A stretch of DNA of 64,000 nt from the NCBI GenBank assembly GCA_033675265.1, contig JAUJYZ010001397.1:90188-154187 (forward strand). The letters are read 5' to 3'. The translations under genes were made by a program, and so were the position numbers. The DNA is from Actinostola sp. cb2023. Taxonomy: Eukaryota; Cnidaria; Anthozoa; Actiniaria; Actinostolidae. The number at the start of each line of letters is the position of its first letter. Position 1 is the first letter of the stretch. Positions 13,949 to 23,862 of this stretch are shown one piece after another. Below the pieces are notes generated by a model, which saw only the letters and a list, made by a program, of their open reading frames with translations, was not told where the DNA came from and did not search any database.

Positions 13949-16900
13949 TATTATGCTGATCATTATTATTATTATTATGCTGATTATTATTATTGTTATT
14001 ATTATTATTATGCTGATCATTATTATTATTATTATGCTGATTATTATTAATATTAATAATAATATTACATTGACTTTGGCAGTTTATCCTTGAGAATGGC
14101 GTTAGTAACGTCGCGAAACGTCGGGATGGAATTAATCATCTTAAAACTTTATCGAAACACTATTATTGTTATTGTTATTGTTATTCTTATTCTCATTCTT
14201 GTTATGAATATTGAGGAATTGCACAATGATTTGCGTTTCTGTCAGAAAATGAGTTCGAGGACATCTTCGAGAAACAAATTAAAGTAGATGTAAAGAATAC
14301 GAAGAGAGTTTAAGAGTGAATTTCTGTAAATATCAAACATTTTGATAAATATTTGGCCACTTGAAAAAATAAATTTCTCTGAAACTTTGCATACAAGTAA
14401 ATATTCCTGCCCTGATTACAAAAATATACTTGTAAGGCGTCGGCACCTTTGGTTTCCATGGCAACGGCCCAATGTTAATTTGAAGTGATTTTCAGCCTCT
14501 CAAAAGTCAAAATTTATCCATCTTTGAAGACGTGCTGCAATTTTTCTGTAGCTCTTTCATCAACAACAATAATGTCATGTAAAAGAACCATCCTTAGTCT
14601 TTTCCGTTCACAGGTAATTTTGGTTTCCGTTGCTATAGCAACCGTGCACACGCATCGCGGGCGCAACATGCTTTTATATTTTTAAAAATGCCTTATTTTG
14701 GCCTATATTCTGGCTTCGATAACTCTGATGGTAACGCTCAGATTCTAAAGCTGCCAATCACATTTACATACTTTATCCAACTGCTATTGAAAAAAGCTTT
14801 CAAATTTTTGGGGCCTAAAATAATGGTCTTCTGACATCCACTGAAACACATCGTGGTGAAGCAAATCCTTCAAAATAGCAAATATCATGGAAAGTAAACG
14901 ATCTGAAAAGTAAACTTCTGATCTCTTCTAAAAACTAAATAATCAATGATTACCTAATATAACACCTACAATTTAAGTTAGCTTTCTAATATCTGAAATA
15001 AATATTATACGAAGGCGATTAATTTGCATAATTAATTATAACTTTTTGCACGATTTAAATTAAAATTGCTCAACATTATTGAACTTTTTGATAGTCAAAC
15101 TTCGCTCACTGGAAGTTTTGAATTCATAGACTATTATGCCGGGCATTTCAAACTATAGCTTTAATAAATAATTCATATGGTTTCTATGGCAACCTGACTT
15201 TACATGTAACAAGCAAATAAGAATGCGTTTCTTTTAAAAAGCACGATTTTATATTAGACAACATTTGGCATTAAAGTATTAATCTTAAATTATTAAAAAA
15301 TGATGTTAAGGCATTCAAAAGAATAGAAGTGTTTTGAGCCACCTTATCATTTTTGTTTGGTAAACAACGTTCATATTGCTTTCACACTTAGCCGATGAGA
15401 GTGGGCAAACCAATTAGCTGCCTCACTCATGGAATGATGTTAGAACAGAATATAGGTGGGATTATAGGTGAGACTATATGCCTGGCCTGTATGTTCTGGT
15501 GACAAAAATATATTTGCTTGTTTTATTTATTTGTAGAATTCCTTTTTGTTTGTTTGTTTGCTGCACCTTTTAGTAAAGTTGACTATTCATGTTACCTCGA
15601 TCACGCCTCTGCGATGTGCTTGTATTTTGAAATCCTTTCCGAGCTTGTTTTTTTTGTCTTTTATAAAAAATGTTTAACTCCACGAAACATTTTAGAGCGT
15701 TTTACGCACACATCGCGTAACTCTAACTCACTAAATTCTCTTAGTCACTTTTAGTTATGCTCTGGGTGTGGCAAAGACAGATTTGGGTGTGGTCAAGCGC
15801 GTAACTCAAAAAGCGTGTAATTCGAACTATGATACGTATAATTTGAAATGCGCATAACTCGAATAATACCCTATCGGCCCCAAATGATTTCATCTTTCTA
15901 TCGAATAGCTGTGGATTATACTCTGGTAATCATACCGAATACGGCAGAATGTGCTGAGCCACACAATAGGCGACTTGCACTAAGAGGTCACGTGACCCTA
16001 ACTCCCATAAATCGAACAGCAGTGTCAAATTGAACTCCAGAAATGAAATGAGCAGCTAGAAATTAGTAAAAGGGCGAAGTCAGTTCAGATCATAATGTCT
16101 GATCCAGGAGAAATGGCATTAAAAATAAAATCGATGGTTTTCTAAGATTTTGTTTGGAAAATGCATTAGATGGCAAGAGGCGTTCCAACCCATGCATTTT
16201 CCAAACAAAGTCTTAGAAAACAATTGTTTCTGACTGTTCATTCGATAGTTTTTGCCGGTTATATTTCATGATAGAGCAGTCTTATTCAAAACGGCTGATC
16301 TTCACTTCATCATCGTAAAATTCTCAGATCTTTACTCGCGTTCAGTACGTCACTTTTGACCCAAACACGCCAGACTCCCACCATCTTCAGTACACAAAGG
16401 TAGTTTGAAAGGTATAGAGAAATGCGGATGTAATATACAATCTAAACGTAGTAGTGGACGAAGCGTTTCCAACAGTACAGTGATGTCACAAGTCCACCTT
16501 GGTCAAATATAGAATGTCTTCAGGTATTATTCGGAAACAGCTCATTAGCCAGCTTCAAACTGTTATAACTCGAACACTATAGTGACGGTAGAACTATAAA
16601 ACGTTGCCAGAGTATTCACAACACTGATGATTATCTTTTATTGATTAAAAGTTTGTTGATTGGTTGCATGTGACCTTTAACAACCTTCACCAAAACTCGG
16701 CCTTTTTAGAATCTTGATGTCAAGTTCTAATTTGCTTTCTATAAAGGAAATACGCGTTTGCAAATAGAGGCTCATAATAACGACTCCATCAGCGATCCCC
16801 CACAACGTTCAGCAAATAAGTTTATATCTGGTTTATATTCTTATGGATTTTAAGAATATTTTAGCGTTCAATTTTTCTGTAACATTATATAAAATATTCA

Positions 16901-18936
16901 AATCTCTTCTTACTATGGAAACTGATCTCTGAAGTGGTAACATGTCTGTTCGGAAGTTTGTCTCACTGGAGTGTTTTGTACCATTTTTGAACGAAATGAT
17001 TGGCTTAAAGTGATCACGTGGTACAAAATTCCGAACGGAAATGTTACCACTTTAGTGATTTCCATAGTATATATAGCTAATTGCATAATCATTGTCGGGT
17101 TGAAAATCATAAATCATAGAAGCTGAGACCACAAGGATGGATGGGAAATCAGTTCATGACCTGCATATTACATGCAGATATATTCAATGTTCCCGTAGTT
17201 TTGAAGGTATATGAGCTATTTAACTAAGATCATACAAGTCTGGATAAAAAGGTTGATCATTTGACGGTTTTATTTGAGAGTTTTAATTTCTCAGAATTCC
17301 TTTTGGTCATAGCTTTCATGATTTTCAACCCGACAACGATTTTGCAATTAGCTATATAACTTATATGAATGATCAAAAAACGAAAGGTTCAATTCAATGG
17401 GAATTTGCCTGTTAAAACGCTTATGTGATGAGTTTGATATACCATCATCATCTTTTACTGGAAAACAAAAGGCTCCATATACATCGAGGCACTTATAATA
17501 ATTGCTCTTGCAAGTTTGAATAACGTCAACAAATGCTGATACATATATATTACAGTCCGAACTAGCGTTGATGATCAAGTGAAAAGGCAGGGGTTGACTA
17601 TTGTCCAAGTTCACTGACGTAAGTAACTTGACTATGTTCAGTTCCAAACAAAAATAATAAGGTGGCACAAAACACTTCTATTATTTTGAATGCTTTAACG
17701 CCTTTTTATTTAAGATGAAATAAATACTTTAATGCTGAATGTTAAGTCCAAAATAACATCGTGTTTTTAAAAGAAATAACATGCACATTTGGCTTATTTA
17801 CATGTAAATCACGTTGCCATAGAAACCATATTAATTATTTATTAAAGCTATGGTTTGAAATTCCCGGCATAATAGTCTATGGATACACAGTTTCAAAAGA
17901 TGCAGTGAGCAAAGTTTGGCCATCAAAAAGTTGAATAATTTTGAGCAATTTTTATTTAAATCGTGCAAATTTTTTAAATTAATTATGCAAATTAATCGGC
18001 ATTGTATAATATTTATTTCAGATATTAGATAGCTAACTTAAATTGTAGGTGTTATATTCGGTCATCATTGATTATTTAGTTTTTAGAAGACATCACAAGT
18101 TTACTTTTCAGATGGTTTACTTTCCGTGATTTTTGCTATTTTGAAGTTAAGGATTTGCTTCACCACGATGTATTTCAGTGGATGTCAGAAGACCGTTATT
18201 TTAGGCCCCAAAAATTTGAAAGCTTTTTTCAATAGCAGTTGGATAAAGTATGTAAATGTGATTGGCAGCTTTAGAATCTGAGCGTTACCATCAGAGTTAT
18301 CGAAGGCAAAATATAGGACAAAATAAGACATTTTGAAAAATATAAAAGCATGTTGCGCCCGCGATGCGTGTGCACGGGTGCTATAGCAACGGGATCCAAA
18401 ATTACCTGTGAACGGAAAAGATTAAGGATGGTTCTTTCACTTGCCATGATTGTTGTTGATGAAAGAGCTACAGAGAAATTGCAGTACGTGTTCAAAGATG
18501 GATAAATTTTGACTTTTGAGAGGCTGAAAATCACTCCAAATTAACATTGGGCCGTTGCCATGGAAACCAAAGGTGCCGACGCCTTACAAGTATATTTTTG
18601 TAATCAGGGCAGGAATACTTACTTGTATGCAAAGTTTCAGAGAAATCTATTTTTTCAAGTGGCCAGCTGATGTTTGATTTTTCTAGAAAATCACTCTTAA
18701 CCTCATTAAATAATTGATCAATAATGTCTTTTTTCCCTCCCCCTGTAGGGGATGCATGTTCAGACAATCACTACTACTGCTCCGTGTGGAAGGAACAAGA
18801 CAGATGCAAGGATGGATACTTCGAACATTCTCTAAAGAACTACTGTCCATTATCTTGTGGATACTGTACCCTCAGTGTCAAGGAAAAGTGTTTGAAATCA
18901 TTAACAAAGAGCATTTCACAAGACCTGACTGAGTAA
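989..18936 (+). CDS. Chymotrypsin-like serine protease with ShKT domain, left (degenerating) copy
   Basis: I read six exons: 989-1049, 7348-7542, 8478-8693, 12197-12385, 13701-13871 and 18749-18936. All have GT-AG borders, and they join in frame to 339 aa. Exon 1 encodes a signal peptide ([18 protein letters not shown]), exon 2 TAAHC (His57), exon 3 YDIAL (Asp102) and exon 4 DSGGP (Ser195). Exon 6 is a six-cysteine ShKT domain. The family is secreted and made as a zymogen that cleaves peptide bonds. This copy looks impaired: the activation site reads IKP-VVNG where the right copy has IKR-VVGG, Gly193 of the oxyanion hole is Glu (GCKEDSGGP), and Ser-Trp-Gly 214-216 is SWP. It also lacks seven residues present in exon 2 of the right copy. 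The catalytic triad and the frame are intact, so it could be a pseudoprotease or an early pseudogene. Large introns hold several transposons. Confidence 0.8.
1437..1630 (+). repeat. Three-copy ~65 bp tandem repeat in intron 1
   Basis: A ~64-65 bp unit beginning AAACAAACCATCTTC occurs at 1437, 1501 and 1566. The copies are nearly identical. The corresponding place in the right arm (about 62,380-62,440) has one unit, so the expansion is specific to the left arm. Confidence 0.85.
1631..4515 (+). other. Intron 1, proximal part, no gene seen
   Basis: Parts of this stretch (1631-2020 and 3640-4515) are collinear with the right arm intron at 60,880-62,370. The block between about 2025 and 3640 is not matched there. 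It has only short frames, and it is probably a left-specific insertion whose ends I could not fix. Confidence 0.5.
4519..6520 (+). mobile_element. Left-arm-specific ~2.0 kb insertion in intron 1
   Basis: Intron sequence matched in the right arm stops near 4515 and resumes near 6520. The insertion opens with a perfect short hairpin (GTCGGGCTTCC...GGAAGCCCGAC), followed by about 1.7 kb with no coding potential. It ends with the hairpin element at 6325-6516. It is probably more than one element, and I did not find a clear target duplication for the whole. Confidence 0.45.
6325..6516. mobile_element. Hairpin MITE (~190 bp)
   Basis: The two ends are near-perfect inverted repeats over about 75 bp: AGACCTCTTTAGCTTGTATG at the left, and its complement ending GAAGCTAAAGAGGTCT at the right. 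There is no coding capacity. The structure is that of a foldback MITE. Confidence 0.7.
7121..7224 (+). repeat. 40 bp tandem repeat
   Basis: A 40 bp unit starting ATAATTACAAATGATTAGTA begins at 7121, 7161 and 7201. A related array sits at the matching place in the right arm (about 60,050-60,150), so it predates the duplication. Confidence 0.8.
7697..7975 (+). mobile_element. L2/CR1-type LINE 3' fragment in intron 2
   Basis: The translation includes [20 protein letters not shown], the conserved C-terminal signature of L2/CR1-type reverse transcriptase polyproteins. The same motif recurs in the LINEs at 19,388 and 44,718. It breaks right-arm collinearity after CACAATTCATATGCAGATA. It is a short dead 3' piece. 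Confidence 0.75.
9373..10477. mobile_element. TA-flanked non-autonomous DNA transposon (~1.1 kb)
   Basis: The ends are inverted repeats starting GAGTGATGGCACTTAA and continuing GGATATGGTATACGTTCGCG once a nested element is removed. It is flanked by TA at 9371-9372 and 10478-10479. The right arm has the empty site (GAAGTCATAGATCGATAAAAG). The TA duplication fits Tc1/mariner-like mobilisation. No transposase frame is present. Confidence 0.8.
9389..9495. mobile_element. Small TTAA-flanked MITE nested in the 9.4 kb element
   Basis: CCCGTGAAACA at the left end and TGTTTCACGGG at the right end form a terminal inverted repeat about 107 bp apart, flanked by TTAA on both sides. The insertion splits the left terminal repeat of the surrounding element. 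A TTAA target is typical of piggyBac- or Kolobok-mobilised MITEs. Confidence 0.75.
10591..11464. mobile_element. Foldback element with ~110 bp inverted ends
   Basis: The left end begins TAGTCCAGTCCCAGACTCTC. The same sequence in reverse complement ends at 11,464, and the inverted arms run over about 110 bp. CTACCCG flanks both sides, so the target duplication is about 7-8 bp. The matching right-arm site is uninterrupted. An hAT-like origin is possible from duplication length only. Confidence 0.7.
11998..12151. mobile_element. Hairpin MITE just upstream of exon 4
   Basis: The inverted arms are TTATTACACGGGAAGTTGTG... and ...CACAACTGCCCGTTGTAATAA, and the loop includes ACTCGTC/GACTCGT motifs. 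The same family is present at 45,745-45,892. It ends about 45 bp before the exon 4 splice acceptor of the left protease gene, so it may disturb the branch-point or polypyrimidine region. Confidence 0.75.
12521..13312. mobile_element. Left-specific ~0.8 kb element with inverted ends
   Basis: ATTATAATCATTTCATCGGGCAT at 12,521 is inverted at 13,289-13,312. The matching right intron lacks it. It encloses the short minus-strand frame at 12,926-13,084. A second inverted pair (AATAGAGTTGAT/ATCAACTCTATT) lies just outside at 12,437-12,518. Confidence 0.65.
12926..13084 (-). pseudogene. Short N-terminal fragment, possibly Crypton/KIAA1958-like
   Basis: The frame starts at an ATG (complement of 13,082-13,084) and runs for 52 residues. 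An acidic stretch is followed by [20 protein letters not shown] stretch of this kind (NT-K-T-...-W) resembles the start of the SAM-like domain of Crypton-type tyrosine recombinases and KIAA1958 relatives. The frame stops before any catalytic region, so it is a fragment at best. The assignment rests on motif memory alone. Confidence 0.3.
13440..13502 (+). repeat. Poly-G / GGGGT tract
   Basis: A G-rich run starts as GGGGTGG repeats and becomes an uninterrupted run of about 24 G. It sits in intron 4 of the left protease copy. It could form a G-quadruplex on the plus strand, and its length in the assembly is unreliable. Confidence 0.8.
13896..14065 (+). repeat. (ATT)n microsatellite with ATGCTGATC interruptions
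   Basis: An imperfect ATT array begins 25 bp after the exon 5 donor of the left protease. The right copy has a comparable AAT/ATC array at 54,290-54,525 next to its exon 5, so the seed repeat predates the duplication. Confidence 0.85.
14314..18696. mobile_element. 4.4 kb TTAA-flanked element with ~1.05 kb inverted repeats
   Basis: TTAA flanks both sides (14,310-14,313 and 18,697-18,700), and the ends are GAGTGAATTTC.../...GAAAATCACTC. Arms of about 1.05 kb (14,314-15,345 and 17,665-18,696) are reverse complements with scattered differences. The right arm retains the empty site (AGAGAGTTCAACCTC). The 2.3 kb core shows no recognisable transposase. It includes smaller inverted pairs, for example around 17,065-17,110 and 17,318-17,360. 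It lies in intron 5, between the protease domain and the ShKT exon. It fits a piggyBac- or Kolobok-type non-autonomous element by target only. Confidence 0.75.
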
Positions 18937-18974
18937 CCTCCCTGTACCGTCATTGCAACTCGTCATTGTATTAT

Positions 18975-19147
18975 TAAATATGTTAAGACGGCCTGAACCG
19001 GGTTCCCTGTGCTGGGACTTAACACAGGTAGCCCAAAGCACGTGTATTGTAGGGGTTTTGCGTTAGGGTAACATTAATATGTTAGGTCGGGCTGAACCGG
19101 GTTCCCTGTGCTGGGACTTAACACAGGTGGCCCAAAGCACGTGTATT

Positions 19148-19150
<3 letters not shown>
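18975..19150 (+). repeat. Duplicated ~75 bp 3'-flank segment
   Basis: A segment containing CTGAACCGGGTTCCCTGTGC occurs at 18,975-19,050 and again at 19,076-19,150. The right arm has it once (about 50,555-50,625). The LINE insertion abuts the end of the second copy. Confidence 0.7.

Positions 19151-19206
<56 letters not shown>
19148..19206 (+). repeat. (AAT)n tail of the LINE
   Basis: A perfect trinucleotide array lies at the 3' end of the minus-strand LINE. Read on the minus strand it follows AGCGCATCGAGG...GCGCTATATAAATA. L2/CR1-type 3' ends commonly terminate in this way. Confidence 0.85.
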
Positions 19207-19207
<1 letters not shown>

Positions 19208-21836
19208 GAGTATTTATATAGCGCATCCTGGAACCTCGATGCGCTTTACAATAAGAAAAAGAACTAAAAACTAGTTGATTATAAAAATAAAATAAAAATA
19301 AATAAAAAATACTATAAATTCAAGATATATTAAAGATATAAAAAAATTAATAGAGAAATAAATAAGAAAATAATATTTAAGAAAATGTCATGAATAAACT
19401 GATCGAAATAGCAATGTCTTAAGCGAAGATTTAAATTGTTCTAGAGAGTCTATCTTTCTGATGTCGTCAGGCAAAGAGTTCCAGAGTACAGGACCAGCAA
19501 CAGAAAAAGAACAGTCACCTTGATAGTGTGAGGTGTTCACACGTGGAACAGACAGGAGGTTGCGTGTGGATGATCTAAGTGAACGAGTCGGCTTGTATTC
19601 TTGTAAGAGCGCTGTAATATAAGTGGGAGCCAGACCATGGAGTGCCTTGTAAGTGGTGAGTAGGATCTTGAAAGTTATACGTTGCTTGACTGGAAGCCAA
19701 TGGAGTTCTTTAAGGACAGGATGAATGTGGTCTGTGGTCTTTGCTCTGGTAACTATCCTTGCTGCTGTGTTCTGAATTCTCTGTAGCTTTTTGAGTTGTT
19801 GGTCAGGTTGGCCATTTAAAATGCTGTTACAAGTAGTCAAGCCTAGATGATACAAATGCATGAATAAGTCGCTCAGCCTCTGCCTTTCCAATGTATTTAC
19901 GGATACGTTCAATGTTGCGTATGCTAAGAGAGGCTGCCTTGCAGACATTGTTGACATGAGTTGTTAGTTGAAGGTGACTGTCAAGGACTACACCAAGGTC
20001 ACGAGCTTCAGGCGTGGGGTGGATTGCAGCTCCATTAAGGTTAATTGATAATGGTGTGTGGTGGCTGTAACGGGATGTTAGGTGAAGAATCTCAGTCTTT
20101 CCTAGATTACATACTAGTTTGTTTCGGTAGAGCCATTTGTCGATGTCTTGAAGACAGCACTCAAGAGACGACAAACGATTTTCCTTGTTGTTAGGATTTA
20201 AAGAGATATACGTACAGTTGAGTATCGTCGGCGTACTGACAGCATAAAGCCTAAACCATGTGCATGGATGACTTCCTCAAGTGGAGCAAAATACAGAGAG
20301 AACAACACAGGTCCAAGGACTGATCCTTGCGGGACACCATATGGCAGTTGACGCACATCAGAGGTAATGTTATTAATCATGACAGCTTGGGAACGGCCGG
20401 AGAGATAGAACTTGAACCATCGCAGAGCAATGTCATCAATACCATATCTGTGCTGCAATCTGTCTATAAGGATTTCATGGTCTAGAGTGTCGAAGGCTGA
20501 GGATAGATCCAAACGGACTAAAACAACTTCTAGGCGGTTATCGATAGAACGCTGGATGTCGTTGAAAACCCGTAGAATAGCTGTCTCAGTGCTGTGCCTT
20601 GGGCGATAGGCAGACTGCATCTTAGGAAGTAGGTTGTTGTGTTCAAGGTAATCGTTAAGTTGAGCAGCTACAATGCGCTCCAAAGTCTTTGATGGGAATG
20701 ACAGGTTGGCAACTGGTCGATAATTAGAAAACTCTTCAGGGTCTAAGTTTGGTTTCTTCAGTGCAGGGCGAATAAGGGCTTTCTTAAACAGGTCGGGATA
20801 AACTCCTTGTTTTAGAGACAGATTAATTAAATGTGTTATGGTAGGCAGTAGTACACCAAGTGAGTCCTTGAGGAGGGTGGTGGGAACTGGATCAAGCGCA
20901 CATGATTTCGATGCAGATTTACAGATCGTGCGGCTAACAAGATCTTCTGATACGTCATCAAAATTTGGAAAAGTTGAGGTGCAGAGTACTGGTTCAGGTA
21001 AGCCACTGTTGTCGGTCTGTGGTAGCCTTTTGCGGAGCATCTCTATTTTCGAGGAAAAATAGAGAGAGAATTGTTCAGCCAAGGTAGTTGTACTTTCACA
21101 AGTTGGTAATGGGGGCTCTTTTCCGACGTGAAAAAGACCATCAATAAGGCGGAAAAGCTGGATTTCAGATTTTGCAGTGTTGATCTGTGATAAATAGAGA
21201 GAACATTGGTCACGATAGATATGGCGGTGAATCTCTAAGCGTGTTGACAAGTATTTGCGTTCGCATTGACGCTTCTTCCGCTTGGACTCATGTAAGGAAG
21301 AGTTGAACCAAGGCGCGTTTGGTCGAAGAGTCATAGAACGAGAAACGATGGGGGCATGTTTATCCAGCAGTGAACGTAGGAATGTTTCAAGCTCATCAGC
21401 AACATAGTTGACATCAGATGCTTGATTTTTTGCCAGCAGAAACTCTGTAATGTCATCATTCCATGTCTTTTTATCGATACGTTGGATGAGAAACGTCGAC
21501 GAACCGGCACACTTTTTTTGAAGGAGCAGGTGCTGGAAAATCAAGACTGCAGACAACTGCGCCATGATCTGATGGCAGGTCTGAAAGGATAGTTATGTCA
21601 GATAAAATGTTACTACCCTGTCTGTTGATAACGAGATCTACATGTAGGATGTGGCCACGACGGTGAGTTGATTGCGATACATGTTGTTTAAGACTAGCTG
21701 ATTCAAGCATGTCCAAAAATGTGGCTGCGTCATGGTCAGAACTGCAATCGATGTAGTAATTAAAATCACCAACAATGAGAAGATAGTCAGAGACAACTGT
21801 TAATTTCTCACTAAGGTGCGATATTGCAGAATATAC
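19150..21836 (-). mobile_element. L2/CR1-type non-LTR retrotransposon, 5' truncated
   Basis: On the minus strand this unit carries, in order, the end of an APE endonuclease domain, a reverse transcriptase and the C-terminal LINE motif. A 3' end with a structured GCGCTATATAAA tail and an AAT array follows. The 5' end is cut at about 21,836, where the BEL/Pao long terminal repeat begins. The reading frame is broken at the RT catalytic site, so this copy is dead. Confidence 0.88.
19388..21716 (-). pseudogene. LINE endonuclease-reverse transcriptase ORF2, frameshifted
   Basis: Three frames contribute: 21,471-21,716 (end of the endonuclease, with SDHGAVVCSLDFP), 20,198-21,565 (RT palm) and 19,388-20,174 (thumb and C-terminus). 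RT motifs visible include NYRPVANLSF, SAYRPRHSTETAIL, VRLDLSSAFDTLDH and YGVPQGSVLGPVLF. The frame is lost just before the expected YADD box, where the text reads FMLSVRRRYSTVR, and it resumes in another frame. The C-terminal block contains LQRIQNTAARIVTR and LHWLPVKQRI. The family makes the nicking and reverse-transcribing protein of L2/CR1-type LINEs. Frameshifts and truncation make this copy inactive. Confidence 0.88.
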
Positions 21837-21839
21837 AGT

Positions 21840-22138
21840 CTATTCCATCGTATATTTCCAAGTATATTTTGTATAAATAGACACTATAGTATAGTTATGA
21901 AAATAGTGAATACATACATATACACTGGTTTGTAGATAACCGTGAACGTTCTACTAGACATGGACGATTCGATCAATCTATTACGTATCTTTTTAATACG
22001 CCATATTTTACAACGACTTAACGATCTGGCCACGACCTCATGGTCGTGGTATCACGTGATCCCTAACACAGGGAACCCGGTCCTATTTACTAACGTATTT
22101 TACAATGTAGCATCTACAATCGTAATTCCTTCTAAACA
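21840..22138 (-). mobile_element. BEL/Pao 3' long terminal repeat (~300 bp)
   Basis: Read on the minus strand, a polypurine tract (22,139-22,152, AAAGAGGGGGAGGA) is followed at once by TGTTTAGAAGG, the expected start of a 3' LTR. It lies about 150 bp downstream of the pol stop codon. The far end, near 21,840, abuts the LINE. No second LTR was found at the 5' side, so the boundary is not confirmed by a pair. Confidence 0.55.
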
Positions 22139-22152
22139 TCCTCCCCCTCTTT
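22139..22152 (-). other. Polypurine tract of BEL/Pao element
   Basis: The minus-strand sequence AAAGAGGGGGAGGA lies directly before the putative 3' LTR. It is the usual primer site for plus-strand synthesis in LTR retrotransposons. Confidence 0.6.
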
Positions 22153-22298
22153 GATGGACCTAATGCCCATCGACACTTAAATACATGGGGGTCTGTATTG
22201 TTCAACTCAACGTTCAATGTAAAATCTTCACATCGAAGCCAACGAATTCTTGAAACTGTTCTTCATAAACCTCATATTTTATATTAGTAAATGCCTCT

Positions 22299-22552
22299 TT
22301 ACTCCAGGATGTCACTTCCGTCGAGTTCCAATGAACAAATCTTGGTGATTGGTCTCACAAGCGTCTTGCCTCCAACGGTTACCTTTACTGCTCTAACGTG
22401 ACCATCTGTACCAGGATTCACCTCCACAATTCTTCCAAGTGGCCACTGTCCGCGGGGTGAATCTGATTTCAGTACCAATACAACATCACCGACTTTAATT
22501 TCTTTCTTTGCGAACCACCATTTTCCTCTTCGATTTAGAGCTGGGAGCCATT
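22299..22552 (-). pseudogene. BEL/Pao pol C-terminus (DUF5641-like), split from the rest of pol
   Basis: The minus-strand frame reads from WLPALNRRGKWWF through VGDVVLVLKSD, GQWPLGRIVEV, GTDGHVRAVKV and RPITKICSLEL to a stop at 22,299-22,301. It matches the domain found after the integrase in BEL/Pao polyproteins. Its upstream partner, ending GRWLREW, is 19.7 kb away at 42,215. The reading frame continues exactly if the giant element and one AATGG copy are removed. Confidence 0.85.
22548..22552. repeat. Left 5 bp target-site duplication (CCATT)
   Basis: CCATT directly precedes the left end AGTAGGGAAATGAC and recurs at 42,210-42,214 directly after the right end. Deleting the intervening sequence and one copy restores the BEL/Pao frame (...RLREW-LPAL...). 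Confidence 0.8.
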
Positions 22553-22660
22553 AGTAGGGAAATGACAGTTCTGGAACACGGGCGGCCCGGGTCAGCCCGG
22601 GCTACACGGGCGGCCCGGCCAACCCGGGCTAGGGGAAGTTCTGGGCCACGGGCGGCCCGG

Positions 22661-23862
22661 GCGAGCGTGCGATTTTATATTTTACGCCCACTTCAAGATG
22701 GCGGATATGGCCGAGATGGCCTGGAATCTACTAATATGAGCAGCTCAACTTCCGGTGAATCGTCTTCGTATTTTCTTCGAGTTCACATAGAGTAATTCTT
22801 GGCAATTTCCAGTTTGTTGGCTAAACTGCAATTGCAATAAATGTTGAAGGTTATACATATTTGGCGGAGAAATCGTGTCAAACAAGCCGCAATTGTATGT
22901 ATTTATTGTCTGATGAAGTTGGAGCTTATTTTCATTCACTTAATACTGCATGGCTATCTAACGGATTGTTCCTCTCAAAACACTTTAAAGAAGATCCAGC
23001 TTTATGTGATAGTTTCTACTCATGCATCGATCACTGCGGTAAAACGCTTGCTTTTTAGTGGGCGTAAAATGCGAAGTGAGCTCAAACTTTACGCCCACTA
23101 AAAAGCAAGCGTTTTACCGCAGTGATCGATGAGTAGAAACTTTCACATAAAGCTGGATCTTTTTTAAAGTTTTTTGAGGGGAACAATGGCCGTTGGATAG
23201 CCAGTAAGTAAATGAAATGCAGTGGCTGATTCGTACGGTAACCGTACGCCGACTCTGATTTTGTTATTCGTACCGTTGAGTCGATTATTTCTATGATTTT
23301 ATGAAAAGTTGAAGAAACGTATTGAATCCAAACTATCCTATCTTTGTTAAGAAGTTTGTTAAGATACAAAGCGATTCAGTGCCAAGTTTTGGTTCATAAT
23401 ACGCTGGGCACAGTAGGAGACTGAATAATTTAATTCTGGCGTGACACATCAGACTGCCGTACGCCGAATCTCATTTGTTATTCGCAAGAGTCGAATTTTT
23501 CCACGATAAAGCATGTTTTATCTTATGCCGCTGTCTTGATGTTTAGTTGTCCTACAATACTTACCGCTTTTACGACTTCGCATTGGCATTTAAAATTCTA
23601 CTCGCGTACGAATATATCCGCAATGGATCGTTTTATTTCAGACAATAAATACATACAATTGCGGATTGTTTGCGACGATTTCTCCTCCAAATATGTATAA
23701 CCTTCAACATTCGGGAAAAAAAAACAAAGAAAATGACAAGAATACTGAACTCTATGTGCAAATAATACGATTCACCGGAAGTTGAGCTGCTCATATTAGT
23801 AGATTCCAGGCCATCTCGGAAATATCCGCCATCTTGAAGTGGGCGTAAAATATAAAATCGCG
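22661..23862. mobile_element. 1.2 kb palindromic MITE nested in the left TIR
   Basis: The right TIR lacks this block. CGGCCCGG at 22,653-22,660 and 23,863-23,870 is an 8 bp target duplication. The ends are inverted (GCGATTTTATATTTTACGCC and continuing through AAGATGGCGGAT). The two halves are largely reverse complements folding around 23,070, with extra sequence in the right half. An 8 bp duplication fits hAT-like mobilisation. No transposase is encoded. Confidence 0.82.

Larger units (their letters stand above)
797..19150 (+). repeat. Left arm of inverted segmental duplication
   Basis: This arm matches 50,555-63,077 in reverse complement, with interruptions. All six protease exons, their splice sites, flanking intron sequence, the upstream block ending at 797 and the 3' flank after the stop codon are shared. 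Length differs (about 18.4 kb here against 12.5 kb) because each arm has gained its own transposon insertions. Coding differences between the copies show this is an old duplication and not a duplicated read. Confidence 0.85.

Noticed and set aside
13682..14093. Ile/Asn-rich frames in the left gene
   Set aside because: They are translations of the ATT microsatellite. The same applies to the Tyr/Asn frames at 55,954-56,258.
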